The notes under the pieces: generated by a model
The model's database searches: none
What the model saw: the letters and a program-made list of their open reading frames with translations, nothing else
Told to the model about the DNA's origin: nothing
Program-made: the position numbers and the translations under genes
Shown: piece after piece, positions 28,481 to 37,433 of the stretch
Position numbering within the stretch: position 1 is the stretch's first letter
Layout of the letters: every line of letters starts with the position of its first letter
Origin: CAKZSB01 sp964573105
Lineage (GTDB): Bacteria; Pseudomonadota; Gammaproteobacteria; Granulosicoccales; Granulosicoccaceae
DNA: 64,000 nucleotides
Direction: 5' to 3'
Assembly (NCBI GenBank): GCA_964573105.1
Contig: CAZNIS010000002.1
Location: forward strand, 62,001 to 126,000

Positions 28481-29473
28481 TTATTCGCTTGCCAGCGCGA
28501 TGGTGACAGCGGCCGCCGCCACGATATCCTCGACCGAGGCGCCGCGCGATAAATCGCAGACCGGTTTGTTGAAGCCTTGCAGGATTGGGCCGGTGGCCTG
28601 TGCGCCACCACAGTACTGGACGATCTTGTAGGCGATGTTGCCGGCGTTCAGATCGGGGAAAATCAACACGTTAGCCTGGCCTGCCACGGGGCCAGGCTGC
28701 TCGAGCTTGGTTTTCGCGACGCGTGGTGACAACGCCGCGTCAACCTGCATTTCGCCGTCGATGTCGATGTGTGGTGCGCGCTCGCGAACGATATCCACCG
28801 CACTGGCTACCTTGCGCACGGAAGCGTGCTTGGCGCTGCCATAGGTCGAGAAAGACAGCATCGCAACCTTGGGCTGACAACCCAGCAGCTTTTCTGCGCT
28901 GGCCGCCGAGACGATGGCGATTTCAGCCAGCTGTTCAGCGTCGGGCTCGATGTTGAGCGCGCAATCGGCAAAAAACAGCGTGCTGGGTATGGACTCGGCA
29001 GGGCTGGGCAGGGCCATCAGGAAGAAGCTCGACAGCGTCTTGATCCCGGGTTGCGGGCCCACCGCAAACGATGCCTCCATAACTTTGGCGGTGGCGAGCA
29101 CCGCCCCCGCGACCATCGCATCGGCGGTACCGGCGTGCAGCATGGCGACACTCTGATAGACCGGTTGCTGCAGATATTGCTCGATGTTGCTCTCGCGGAT
29201 ACGCGGTCGTTTGCCGATCAGCGCGTTGCGTAAGTTGGTGTCGCTGATCAGGGATTCGGTGTCCAGCACGGCAATGTCGTGTTGCGCATCGTTCGACTGC
29301 GCCAGTGCACGGCCAATTGCATCGGCGTCGCCGAGCAAAATCGGGTTGGCGATCTGCTCACTGGCCAGAATTTGTGCCGCTTCTCTAACACGCGGGTCGT
29401 CGCCTTCGGGAAGGACGACGCTTCGTTTTTGCTGCCTGGCCAGTTCGATACAACGAGAGACGACGTCGTTCAT
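28481..29473 (-). CDS. pta: Phosphate acetyltransferase (short form)
   Basis: A 330-residue enzyme of the phosphate acetyl/butyryltransferase family, which interconverts acetyl-CoA plus phosphate and acetyl phosphate plus CoA. Family segments visible are VVLPEGDDPRVREAA (about 19), GAVLATAKVMEAS (about 120), SSFFLMALPSP (about 145), MLSFSTYGSAKH (about 205) and NVLIFPDLNAGNIAYK (about 267). It lacks the N-terminal DRTGG extension of the long enterobacterial Pta. No acetate kinase gene is adjacent. A butyryl-specific relative cannot be fully excluded. Divergent from ampD. Confidence 0.9.
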   Translation of the reverse strand: MNDVVSRCIELARQQKRSVVLPEGDDPRVREAAQILASEQIANPILLGDADAIGRALAQSNDAQHDIAVLDTESLISDTNLRNALIGKRPRIRESNIEQYLQQPVYQSVAMLHAGTADAMVAGAVLATAKVMEASFAVGPQPGIKTLSSFFLMALPSPAESIPSTLFFADCALNIEPDAEQLAEIAIVSAASAEKLLGCQPKVAMLSFSTYGSAKHASVRKVASAVDIVRERAPHIDIDGEMQVDAALSPRVAKTKLEQPGPVAGQANVLIFPDLNAGNIAYKIVQYCGGAQATGPILQGFNKPVCDLSRGASVEDIVAAAAVTIALASE

Positions 29474-29613
29474 GAATTTCGCATGTGGTTTGGGTTATCG
29501 CTTGCGGGCTGGGCCCGGCGCTGAGCATGCTGGCAGGTTTGTCATTGCGACGATCGCGGTTGCTCGTCACCATGTTACCCACTACTCGCCAGCAGCAAAC
29601 AGAGCACCGCGCT

Positions 29614-30180
29614 ATGGTACTTGATCCGGACCCACATTGGTTAGCCGATGCGAGGCGCTGTGAGTCGATGAATTTTGACGAGCGCCCTCCCGGTGTCGCG
29701 ATCGACACACTGGTCATTCATAACATCAGCCTGCCCCCCGGTGAGTTTGGCGGGTGTCATGTGGACGAGCTTTTCTGCAATCGGCTCAACCCCGATGAGC
29801 ATCCGTATTTTGCCGAAATTGCCCATCTGCGCGTATCGGCGCACCTGCTTATCGACCGAGATGGACTGCTAACGCAGTTTGTCGCCTTCGACAAGCGCGC
29901 CTGGCACGCGGGGGTATCGAGCTTTGAGGGCCGCGAGCGCTGCAATGACTTTTCGATTGGCATCGAGCTTGAGGGCACCGATCAGGCGCCCTACACCGAT
30001 CGCCAGTACCTGGCGCTGGCGCAGGTGGTGCAGCGACTGCTCTCCACCTATCCGGCCCTCAATCCCGAACGTATCGTCGGTCACAGCGATATCGCACCAG
30101 GGCGAAAAACCGATCCCGGTCCGGGCTTTGACTGGACGCGGGCGCGGCAGATGATTGGCACTGGGGTGTCGCCTGCCTGA
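29614..30180 (+). CDS. ampD: 1,6-anhydro-N-acetylmuramyl-L-alanine amidase
   Basis: A 188-residue cytoplasmic zinc amidase that recycles anhydromuropeptides by removing the peptide from 1,6-anhydroMurNAc; its loss induces AmpC beta-lactamase in several species. Zinc ligands are visible in LVIHNISLPPG (about 36) and in VGHSDIAPGRKTDPGPGFDW (about 155, with histidine and aspartate). Length equals the E. coli protein (183). The frame is open 43 codons upstream, but ATG 29614 (MVLDPDPHWL) matches the family start. Divergent from pta. Confidence 0.93.
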   Translation: MVLDPDPHWLADARRCESMNFDERPPGVAIDTLVIHNISLPPGEFGGCHVDELFCNRLNPDEHPYFAEIAHLRVSAHLLIDRDGLLTQFVAFDKRAWHAGVSSFEGRERCNDFSIGIELEGTDQAPYTDRQYLALAQVVQRLLSTYPALNPERIVGHSDIAPGRKTDPGPGFDWTRARQMIGTGVSPA

Positions 30181-30314
30181 GTCTTGTCTGCCGGTCGTCT
30201 GGTGGCGCTTGTCGATCATCCGCAGTGGTGAAATCGAGCTGAGCTACTACGCTTGTACAGTTACTCGAGCCTGGTGGTGAGCTCGGCAAACTGGGATCGG
30301 TCGGCAGGGCGAAT

Positions 30315-31670
30315 TTGTCCAATCAAACGCATTACATCATCAGGTATCGCACGGGCTTGATTGCATTGCTGGGGCTGTACCTGTGCGCCATGCTGCTCTC
30401 TACCGGGGTGTTGTCACTGGACATCGATCATCGCAGCAGCGGTGCGTCGGACGATGCTATCGGTCAGCTCATTTTGCAGTACGGTGCCGGGGTCGAGCGC
30501 ATCGGCAGCCTGATTCAGCGCAGTACCCATAGTTGGGTGGCACAGTTAATTCTGCTGATTGTCTGTTTGCTATTACCGCGGTTGTCTGTGGTACGTGCCG
30601 CGGTGGTGGCAGCGGTCGCCGGCCTGCTGCTGCTCGGCTGGCACATCGCAGTAATGCCACAGCCGCACGATTTGCGAATCGCCGCCTGTCTCGGCTGGCT
30701 ATTGTTTATTTGGCTGGGGTATGTGGGGTTAAAGCTTGTAGAGTCCTGGCGCGGCAAGCGACTGGTTCAGGCTGCGGTGCGAAAGTATGCACCGGCGCAA
30801 CTGACCGATCATTATTATCGAAACCCCGAGGCGCTCGACGCGCAGGGTGAGCTGCGCGAGCTGACGATCATGTTTTGCGATATGCATCAGTTCACCAGAA
30901 TTACCGAACGCCTCGAGCCTAAACAATTACCCAAATGGCTCAATCAGTATTTTTCTGTGGTCAGCAGCATTGTCGAGCAGCACGGCGGAACGGTCGACAA
31001 GTACATGGGCGACAGTGTCATGGCATTCTGGGGTGCACCCGGTCACAGCGACACCCACGCGCAAGACGCACTCGCCGCTGGCGTGGAAATTCTTGAGGCG
31101 GTCGAAGCGTTGTCAGCGCGCGTCGTCAATGATGGTTTGCCGCCCATTCGAATCGGCATCGGCATTGCTACCGGACTGGCCAACGTCGGCAATCTGGGGG
31201 CTGAGAATCGGATGACTTATACGGTTGTTGGAGATGCCGTTAACATCGCCGACCGATTACAGCGGGAGACACGTAAATTCAACACGCCAATCATCGTCAA
31301 CGACCTGATGACCGAGCGCGTGCCAGAGTATCTTTTTCGAAGTATCAACTGGATAAAACTGAAAGGTCGGCGACGCCAAGTGCGCATCTTTGACCCGGTT
31401 TGCCATCAGTCTGAAGCATCGCCCGACACGCATCGCGAACTCCAGTTACATCGCAAAGCGATGCAATTCATGCACGGTGGTCAGTTGGCCGATGCGGAGA
31501 AACTTTTTATGGAGTTGCGCAAGACATCCACGTTGAGTCCCGATGGATTCTATGACGCCTACCTGCAGTTATTTCAGGAGCGAAGGGAATCGCCAGGCGT
31601 CGAACCGGATCCGGTCGACCCGTTTGTTCCAATCGATCAGATCTTGCCATCGCGGCGCGATCAATCGTGA
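30315..31670 (+). CDS. Membrane-bound class III adenylate/guanylate cyclase
   Basis: A 451-residue protein with about four transmembrane helices (about 13-33, 72-90, 92-113 and 118-140) and a cytoplasmic class III cyclase domain (about 180-365). Metal-binding aspartates are present at 189 (MFCDMHQF) and 233 (DKYMGDSV). The lysine of VDKYMGD, and the asparagine and arginine of VGDAVNIADRLQ, complete a canonical active site, so it should be catalytically competent; cAMP is more likely than cGMP. The C-terminal region (about 375-440) is helical and may be a short TPR-like tail. Start TTG at 30315 with AGGGCG upstream. The membrane part has no recognised sensor domain. Confidence 0.88.
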   Translation: MSNQTHYIIRYRTGLIALLGLYLCAMLLSTGVLSLDIDHRSSGASDDAIGQLILQYGAGVERIGSLIQRSTHSWVAQLILLIVCLLLPRLSVVRAAVVAAVAGLLLLGWHIAVMPQPHDLRIAACLGWLLFIWLGYVGLKLVESWRGKRLVQAAVRKYAPAQLTDHYYRNPEALDAQGELRELTIMFCDMHQFTRITERLEPKQLPKWLNQYFSVVSSIVEQHGGTVDKYMGDSVMAFWGAPGHSDTHAQDALAAGVEILEAVEALSARVVNDGLPPIRIGIGIATGLANVGNLGAENRMTYTVVGDAVNIADRLQRETRKFNTPIIVNDLMTERVPEYLFRSINWIKLKGRRRQVRIFDPVCHQSEASPDTHRELQLHRKAMQFMHGGQLADAEKLFMELRKTSTLSPDGFYDAYLQLFQERRESPGVEPDPVDPFVPIDQILPSRRDQS

Positions 31671-31683
31671 GTGCCTGAATAGC

Positions 31684-32382
31684 TCACACCCACCGGTCGT
31701 TAATAAATTTTTCCTGTGCGGTAAACGTAGACTTGTATTTCATTTTGTCACTGGCTTCAATCCAGTAGCCCAGGTACACATAGGGCAGCTTCATGGTGCG
31801 CGCCAGTTCGATTTGCATCATGATGGCGGTGGTACCAAGGCTTCGCTGTGGCAGATCGGGATCGAAGTAGGTGTACACGGATGACAAACCCGTATTGACA
31901 ATATCGGTGACGGCGACGCATAACAGTTTGTCATCGAGTCGCAACTCGCAAAAAACAGTTTCGCACCAATCGCTAATCAGGAATCGTTCGAAATCCTGCT
32001 TTTCCGGGTTATCCATGCCAGCGCCCGGATGACGTCCGCTAAGATATTTCTTATACAGCGCAAAGTACTCGTTGGTGTATCGCGAGTCAGCAACAAACCG
32101 CGCGAGATCCGAATTGGATTTCCAGGCGCGTCGCTGGGTGCGATTCGGCTGGTACTGATCAACCGGGATGCGCACCGAGATACAGGCTTCGCAATTGTCG
32201 CAGTGCGGTCGGTAGATATGATGCCCACTGCGGCGAAAGCCTTTCTGAATCAAGGCGTTGTACATATCCATCGTCGGCATGCGAAACGGATCGGCATAAA
32301 CGTTTCGAGCGACTCGCTTGTCCAGATAGCTACACGCTTCCGGCGGCGATTGAAATAGAACGATCTGCGACTTGTGTTTCAT
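31684..32382 (-). CDS. bpt: Aspartate/glutamate leucyltransferase
   Basis: A 232-residue N-end rule enzyme that adds leucine from Leu-tRNA to proteins with N-terminal Asp or Glu, marking them for ClpS/ClpAP. The N-terminal cysteine cluster (YRPHCDNCEACISVR, about 58-72) and the C-terminal GYWIEASDKMKYKS segment (about 203-217) are characteristic of the Bpt/Ate1 family. Length is typical (about 235-250). In many gammaproteobacteria bpt lies with aat and infA; here it is alone, convergent with the cyclase gene. Confidence 0.93.
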   Translation of the reverse strand: MKHKSQIVLFQSPPEACSYLDKRVARNVYADPFRMPTMDMYNALIQKGFRRSGHHIYRPHCDNCEACISVRIPVDQYQPNRTQRRAWKSNSDLARFVADSRYTNEYFALYKKYLSGRHPGAGMDNPEKQDFERFLISDWCETVFCELRLDDKLLCVAVTDIVNTGLSSVYTYFDPDLPQRSLGTTAIMMQIELARTMKLPYVYLGYWIEASDKMKYKSTFTAQEKFINDRWV

Positions 32383-32736
32383 GGGAGTTCTGGCTCGTTA
32401 TCGCAAATGTACCTCGATTGAAGGGCAGCAGTCACGTCAAATCGGGTGGTAATCAGTTACCGGTCAGACCGGTGCGCGAGTGTCCCTGCAAGCAGCTGCT
32501 GAAATGACACCCTGCAACTGTGTCGCAATCTACCCGAATCTGGACGCCAGTGCCTGAACCGGGATCATGAAAATATTCGGTGCTTGATGTGGTGGCCCGA
32601 AACATCGGAACAGGTCACAGGTGTTGTGTCGATGCGGTCGGGGTAATCGCGCATCGTGCGTCCCGAATCGGGGTCGGGGGTGTTTTTGTTGATCGCAAAT
32701 CGGCTGGCGGCTATTGGTTCCGGCAGCGGCGAGTCA
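32383..32736. other. Intergenic region between bpt and sbcB
   Basis: A 354-bp gap between the bpt start and the sbcB end. Short open frames cross it, but their compositions are unlike proteins. ACCGGT occurs twice, two bases apart, near 32458-32473. I see no gene, RNA or repeat here. Confidence 0.4.
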
Positions 32737-34191
32737 TCATTGTGGCGGCTCGCCCTGTTGCTCGCCTTCGGCGAAAGCGGCAATGTCGCGCCCGTATTCC
32801 CGCAGTGTGTGCAGCATCGCCGGATCCGCGGTGTCCGCCATCTGGTCGATGATGTCGTTGTACTGCTGGATGTTTCTATAGCCCTCGGTACCCTCGATTA
32901 CCCTCGCTCTGCACAGGTCCCGCCAGCGGTCGCGTTGCTGCGCGTCGAGTGAGTCAGTCTGATTGCGAAAAATCATTCGCTCCAGCAGCGTATGCCACCT
33001 CGGATCATCGAAAGCGGCGGTGGGTTGCCTGTCACCGTTTTGCAATTGATGCTGCACATGGCGCATCTGCGCGCGATCAGACTCGGTGGCAAATGCTCCA
33101 CCATACAACGATAATTCTGCATCGCCGATTCCGGGATACTCGCGGCTGACAATTGCCTGCGTCAGTTTTTCTGTAAGATCGCGCGCCGCGAGTAGCATTT
33201 CACGAAACCTCAACGCCTGATTGACATCGAGTTGCCATTGCTGGCTCGCGGATTCAGTTAGTGTCGGTAGCGGTGCAATCACCGGTGCGCGGTTGCTGTG
33301 AATGGTCTTGACGGCAATTCGCTCAATGCCCTGTGGCAACTGGTCCCTCGGGGTAAACATGCGTTCGGCAATCGTTTGCCAGTCACTTGAGATCAGCGGT
33401 GTCGGATCAACTCTCAAATCATAAACCAGCGTGCCGTTGCTGTTTGTTGGGTGTGGGCACAGGGGTAATACAATCGACAGATTGCCCAGGCTGTTGCGAT
33501 ACATGCCGGATATATGCAACAGGGCAGGGCGATCCGGGTTGCGCAACCATTCCTGAACTTTGACTTTACGTCTGTTATGAAAGGCAAACTCAAACAACCT
33601 GGGTTGTGCTTTTTTCAAAAGCTTGGCGATGGCGATGGTTGCCGCGACATCGGCCAATGCGTCATGTGCATCAGCGTGCGAAATACCATTGGCATCCGTC
33701 AGGTGTTCCAGTTTATTGCTCGGGGTGCCATCATCGAGCGTCGGCCATTCGATACCTTGCGGCCGTAACGCGCGAGCAAGTCTGACCACATCGATTAAAT
33801 CCCAACGCGAATTGCCGTGCTGCCACTCGCGCGCGTAGGGGTCAAACAGGTTTCTGAATAACAACTGGCGGGTGAATTCATCGTCAAAGCGAATGGTGTT
33901 GTAGCCTAGTGAACAAGTGCCAGGCCAGCTCATTTGGCGATGAATCGCATTAGCGAACTGCCACTCCGGCATACCCTCGCGATTGGCCTGTTGAGGCAGC
34001 ACACCGTGGACCAGACAGGAACCGGGATCGGGTAGATAGTCGGCGGACTGACGGCAATAAATCATCGTGCGATCATCGATTTCCTCCAGATGATCGTCGG
34101 TTCTGATAGCGGCAAATTGTACTGCTCGGTCGCGCAGAGAGTCTCTGCCGAAAGTCTCGTAGTCGTGCCACAGGAACGTCTGGCTGCTCAT
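32737..34191 (-). CDS. sbcB: Exodeoxyribonuclease I
   Basis: A 484-residue 3'-5' exonuclease on single-stranded DNA, involved in recombination and mismatch repair. The DEDD nuclease domain starts at once with LWHDYETFGRDS (about 7-18, first two acidic ligands), followed by LGYNTIRFDDEF (about 96, third) and SHADAHDALADV (about 170-182, histidine and aspartate). SH3-like and C-terminal helical domains follow. Length matches E. coli ExoI (475). The 112-bp hairpin repeat lies just upstream of its start, so promoter sequences must lie within or around that repeat. Confidence 0.93.
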   Translation of the reverse strand: MSSQTFLWHDYETFGRDSLRDRAVQFAAIRTDDHLEEIDDRTMIYCRQSADYLPDPGSCLVHGVLPQQANREGMPEWQFANAIHRQMSWPGTCSLGYNTIRFDDEFTRQLLFRNLFDPYAREWQHGNSRWDLIDVVRLARALRPQGIEWPTLDDGTPSNKLEHLTDANGISHADAHDALADVAATIAIAKLLKKAQPRLFEFAFHNRRKVKVQEWLRNPDRPALLHISGMYRNSLGNLSIVLPLCPHPTNSNGTLVYDLRVDPTPLISSDWQTIAERMFTPRDQLPQGIERIAVKTIHSNRAPVIAPLPTLTESASQQWQLDVNQALRFREMLLAARDLTEKLTQAIVSREYPGIGDAELSLYGGAFATESDRAQMRHVQHQLQNGDRQPTAAFDDPRWHTLLERMIFRNQTDSLDAQQRDRWRDLCRARVIEGTEGYRNIQQYNDIIDQMADTADPAMLHTLREYGRDIAAFAEGEQQGEPPQ

Positions 34192-34202
34192 TGACTACGT
34201 AA

Positions 34203-34347
34203 CTGTTCACAGCACGCCTGTCGCACCCGTGGGCGGTGTCGGTCGTACTCAAATACCCATGTATGTTCCGTGCGACCTCCTACCCCACGAGCACGACAGA
34301 CGCACCGTGAACAGTCACTGAAAAAGCGCTTAGTATGGCGTGAACAC
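34203..34347 (-). repeat. Dispersed hairpin repeat, copy A
   Basis: A 112-bp core (34203-34314) starts with CTGTTCAC and ends with GTGAACAG. Its reverse complement recurs at 43158-43269 with only three differences. The outer 31 bases of each end pair with each other (34284-34314 with 34203-34233). Read as minus-strand RNA, this stem has 24 Watson-Crick and 7 G-U pairs and no mismatch. A 33-bp flank (34315-34347) is also shared: GTTCACGCC, a short spacer, then GCG followed by five T. The element lies 10 bp after the DUF2058 gene stop, in its orientation. It could be a non-autonomous mobile element, a 3'-end processing or stability hairpin, or both. Confidence 0.85.
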
Positions 34348-34356
34348 ATACATTGA

Positions 34357-34914
34357 CTACCAGGTCAGATCGTCGGGAACTTCGAACTGGCTGTAATCTC
34401 CGTCGTCGTCTTTGGTGTCGGGCTTGCTGTCCTGATCGCCGTTTGCGCTGTTGAACACAGTCCACAATGGATTCAGCTCGACAATCTCCGCCGCAGTCGT
34501 TGCCGGCACGATATACGTGGAGCCATTCAGGCGGGTGATTGCCAATTCACGGGCAGCCAGTTTTTTTTGCAGATCTTCAGTGACGTAGAGTTCGCGCAAT
34601 TTGGTGCCAACCTGATAGCGGTAGGGCACGTCACCCTGCCATTTGTCTATGCGATTGGCTTCGATTATCGCCTTTATTTTGGCTTTGAGCTTTTTTCGTT
34701 CTTCAATTTCGGCCGCGGCTGCTTTTTCGGCATCGGTATTGTTGGCCGGTTTTGTCTGCTGTCGATTGGCTGCCTGTTTGCCACGATGTTTTGCACCGCC
34801 AGGTGCTTGTGAACGCTTGCGTTTATCGGCGCCACGCGCAGGGCGTTTCTTCTTTTTCTCTTCAGGCGGAGCGAGTCCGGCCGCGATCAATTGCTCGCGT
34901 AGTGAGTCAGCCAT
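34357..34914 (-). CDS. DUF2058 (YaiL-like) putative nucleic-acid-associated protein
   Basis: A 185-residue protein of the DUF2058 family. The N-terminal half is a basic, Lys/Arg/Ala-rich disordered stretch (about 18-60) after the conserved MADSLREQLIAAGL start. The C-terminal half (about 75-160) contains the family motif NRIDKWQGDVPYRY and a small beta domain, followed by an acidic tail with DTKDDDGD. The family is described as nucleoprotein/polynucleotide-associated, but its function is unknown; the basic arm fits RNA or DNA binding. Its 3' end runs into repeat copy A. Confidence 0.85.
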   Translation of the reverse strand: MADSLREQLIAAGLAPPEEKKKKRPARGADKRKRSQAPGGAKHRGKQAANRQQTKPANNTDAEKAAAAEIEERKKLKAKIKAIIEANRIDKWQGDVPYRYQVGTKLRELYVTEDLQKKLAARELAITRLNGSTYIVPATTAAEIVELNPLWTVFNSANGDQDSKPDTKDDDGDYSQFEVPDDLTW

Positions 34915-35057
34915 AATTCAAAAGCTCCGGATTATCCGGCAACATGTTTATCCGGTTTGCCACACGGTAGCTGATTGTAACGCGCCGTCGATCAAAAACC
35001 AGCACCGTGGAGTCTGGGGTCACGCTAGGTATTCGCCGATGCGAGGCGTTTATTGAT

Positions 35058-35564
35058 CTATCGGGATTTGCAAAAGAAAAGGAATAGTGATACCAGCAAA
35101 AAGACGACGAACAGGATCAGTGTCAGCTGTGGTATCGACAGACCGGCAAACTGCCACTGTATCTCTGCGCATTCGCCGGAACCGTTGAACAGCGTATCGA
35201 CAAACTGATTGAACGGCAGTGTATCGAGGTTGTGCCAGAATCCTGCGCCGCATTCAGGTACCTGATCCGGCGGCAGGTTTTGCAGCCAGACATGGCGTGC
35301 CGAGATACCAATACCGGTGAGTGAGAGCAAGGTGGCGAGCGTGGCGTAGATCCGGCGACCGATGACGCCAGGGCGATGCATCAGAAACAGCAGAAAGACC
35401 GCACCCAGTCCGATGACAACCCCGCGATCGAGGATGCACAGTGGGCACGGTTCGAGGTATTCGACCATTTGTAAATACCCCACCGCAAAGACCATAGAGG
35501 CCACGGCGAGCAGGAATCCGGCGAGACTCGCCATGGTTGCGCTGCGGGGTGAGGGTTGATGCAT
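35058..35564 (-). CDS. dsbB: Disulfide bond formation protein DsbB
   Basis: A 168-residue inner-membrane protein with four transmembrane helices that reoxidises DsbA and passes electrons to quinones. The first periplasmic loop has the CXXC site in EPCPLCILDRG (about 37), and the second loop has the other cysteine pair, in VPECGAGF and GSGECAEI (about 100 and 127). I start it at ATG 35564, preceded by AAGGA at good spacing; the frame extends 20 codons further upstream without family similarity. Divergent from the phosphatase gene at 35690. Confidence 0.92.
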   Translation of the reverse strand: MHQPSPRSATMASLAGFLLAVASMVFAVGYLQMVEYLEPCPLCILDRGVVIGLGAVFLLFLMHRPGVIGRRIYATLATLLSLTGIGISARHVWLQNLPPDQVPECGAGFWHNLDTLPFNQFVDTLFNGSGECAEIQWQFAGLSIPQLTLILFVVFLLVSLFLFFCKSR

Positions 35565-35689
35565 GGTTCCTTGGTCCGGGTTAAATCGAGGTGAGAGGGG
35601 GCAGGGATAGTGCCAGTATTGCACAAAATTTTGTCGATTTTGCCAGCATTGGCATAATCCGCCAGCGCTTCTGAACCGGACAAAAATTC

Positions 35690-36511
35690 ATGAACTACCC
35701 GCTATGTGCCAGCGATTCGCGGCTGCCGCCACTGATGGCTTTTGCCAGTGATCTGGCGGATCTGGCAGCGCTCGAAACCATGGCGCGGTTTCGGCAGCCT
35801 CTGTCGGTGGACAATAAAGAATCGGACAGCGGCTTCGATCCGGTCACGCTGGCCGATCAGCGCGCCGAGGCTGTGATGCGCGACCATATCGCCACCAACT
35901 GGCCGAACCATGGGTTCCTGGGCGAGGAGTCGGGCAGCGCCGGCGATGGCGGTGGGTTTTGCTGGGTCATCGACCCGATCGACGGCACGCGCGCGTTTAT
36001 TACTGGTCTGCCGCTGTGGGGCACGCTGATCGCGCTGGCGGAAGACGGTGAACCGGTTCTGGGGGTGGCGGATCAGCCCTATCTTGCCGAGCGCTATCTG
36101 GGCGGGCCGGATGGCAGTGTGTGCCGGCAGCGCGACGGTGAACAACAACTGCGCACGCGGCAATGTGAATCAGTGGCCGATGCGCTGATGATGACAACTG
36201 ATCCGTCCATGTTTGCCAAACCGGCAGAGCAGGCGGCGTTCGCGGCGCTCAGGTCTGCGGTGCGCATGGCACGGTTTGGTGGGGATTGCTACGCCTATAT
36301 GATGCTTGCTCGCGGCCATATCGATCTGGTGGTCGAGGCCGAACTCGAGCCCTACGATATACAGGCGCTCATTCCGATTGTGCGCGGTGCCGGCGGCGTC
36401 GTCAGCGACTGGCGCGGCGGTAGCGCTGCAGGCGGCGGGCAGGTTGTGGCAGCCGGGTCTGCCGCGCTGCACGAACAGGCGCTGGCGATACTGGCAGCGG
36501 GGGCCGACTGA
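35690..36511 (+). CDS. hisN: Inositol-monophosphatase-family phosphatase, probable histidinol-phosphatase
   Basis: A 273-residue magnesium-dependent phosphatase. The family's metal ligands are in GFLGEESG (about 76, glutamate) and WVIDPIDGTRAFITG (about 92-106, Asp-Pro-Ile-Asp-Gly), with a third site near the C-terminus (VVEAELEPYDIQAL, about 215-228). The variant TRAFITGLPLWG after DPIDGT is typical of the HisN-type histidinol-phosphate phosphatases rather than SuhB, so histidine biosynthesis is the likely role; other sugar phosphates remain possible. No his genes are nearby. ATG start; convergent with the hydrolase at 36516, only 4 bp apart. Confidence 0.78.
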   Translation: MNYPLCASDSRLPPLMAFASDLADLAALETMARFRQPLSVDNKESDSGFDPVTLADQRAEAVMRDHIATNWPNHGFLGEESGSAGDGGGFCWVIDPIDGTRAFITGLPLWGTLIALAEDGEPVLGVADQPYLAERYLGGPDGSVCRQRDGEQQLRTRQCESVADALMMTTDPSMFAKPAEQAAFAALRSAVRMARFGGDCYAYMMLARGHIDLVVEAELEPYDIQALIPIVRGAGGVVSDWRGGSAAGGGQVVAAGSAALHEQALAILAAGAD

Positions 36512-36515
36512 CGGC

Positions 36516-37301
36516 TCAGGCTTGCAGAAAGTCCATCAGTATCTTGCTCACCGTGTTCGGTTTCTCGGCATGTGGCCAGTGTCCGGCACCCCCGATTACC
36601 TTTAACCGGGCGTTGGGAAAGCCCGCTTCAATTGCCTCTCGATCGCTGGCTTGCAGGTAGTCGGACTGCTCGCCCTTGATGAACAGGGTTGGCCCGCTGA
36701 ACGGGCTGGCTAAATCGATGCCGGCGGCGATGTCGGGGTAGCTCGCCTCGATCGTATCCAGGTTGATGCGAAGTCCGAATCCGCTGTCGGTCCGCTGCAG
36801 GTTTTTCAGTAAAAATGCCCTGATTCCGGCATCATCGACATAGTGTGCCAGAGTCTCGTCCGCTTCGCTTCGACTGCCAGGTGGATGGTCTGACAACGCC
36901 CGCAACCCGGACAGTACGTCGCCATGATGCGCTGGATATCGGCGCGGCGCTATGTCCACAATGGCCAGTCGCTCGATCAGCGTCGGGTGGCTTTGACTCA
37001 GTTGCATCGCAACCTTGCCGCCCATTGAGTGGCCGATCAGATGTGTTTTGTCGATCTGCAATTGTTTGCAAGTCAGCGCGACATCGGCCGCCATCGACGG
37101 ATAGTTCATTTGCGGGCTGTGCTCAGAACGACCGTGATTGCGCAAATCCAGCGTGTGCACGGTGAATTTGTCGGCCAGCGTTCGCGCCTGGCTGCTCCAG
37201 TTCTGGTGATCGCCAAACAAGCCGTGCAGGATGATGAGATGCGGCCCGTTACCCCGGGTTTTGCTGTAAAGCGTCAGTGGATTACCGTCGGCATGTGTCA
37301 T
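36516..37301 (-). CDS. Alpha/beta-fold hydrolase, YbfF-like esterase
   Basis: A 261-residue alpha/beta hydrolase: oxyanion-hole segment ILHGLFGDHQNW (about 24-35), nucleophile elbow GHSMGGKV (about 89-96, serine) and C-terminal histidine in GGAGHWPHAE (about 240). The DLRNHGRS segment and overall length match the YbfF acyl-CoA/short-ester esterase group (E. coli 254). The frame is open 102 codons further upstream, into the gshA leader, but ATG 37301 is the family start; no strong ribosome site is visible. Substrate unknown. Confidence 0.86.
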   Translation of the reverse strand: MTHADGNPLTLYSKTRGNGPHLIILHGLFGDHQNWSSQARTLADKFTVHTLDLRNHGRSEHSPQMNYPSMAADVALTCKQLQIDKTHLIGHSMGGKVAMQLSQSHPTLIERLAIVDIAPRRYPAHHGDVLSGLRALSDHPPGSRSEADETLAHYVDDAGIRAFLLKNLQRTDSGFGLRINLDTIEASYPDIAAGIDLASPFSGPTLFIKGEQSDYLQASDREAIEAGFPNARLKVIGGAGHWPHAEKPNTVSKILMDFLQA

Positions 37302-37433
37302 TGTCGGGCAAATTGCGTTTAAATTCGTGGTGTGGGCATTATAATTCCCGCTCGTTCGGCGCAGCGGGGCCAGACAACCCTCGCGTGTGCCAGCAACGAC
37401 ACTCTGCCATGACCTAACCCAGGACGAGCCCGT

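Noticed and set aside
37337..37344. ATTATAAT between the hydrolase and gshA genes
   Set aside because: The motif reads on both strands, but no suitably spaced -35 box was found.
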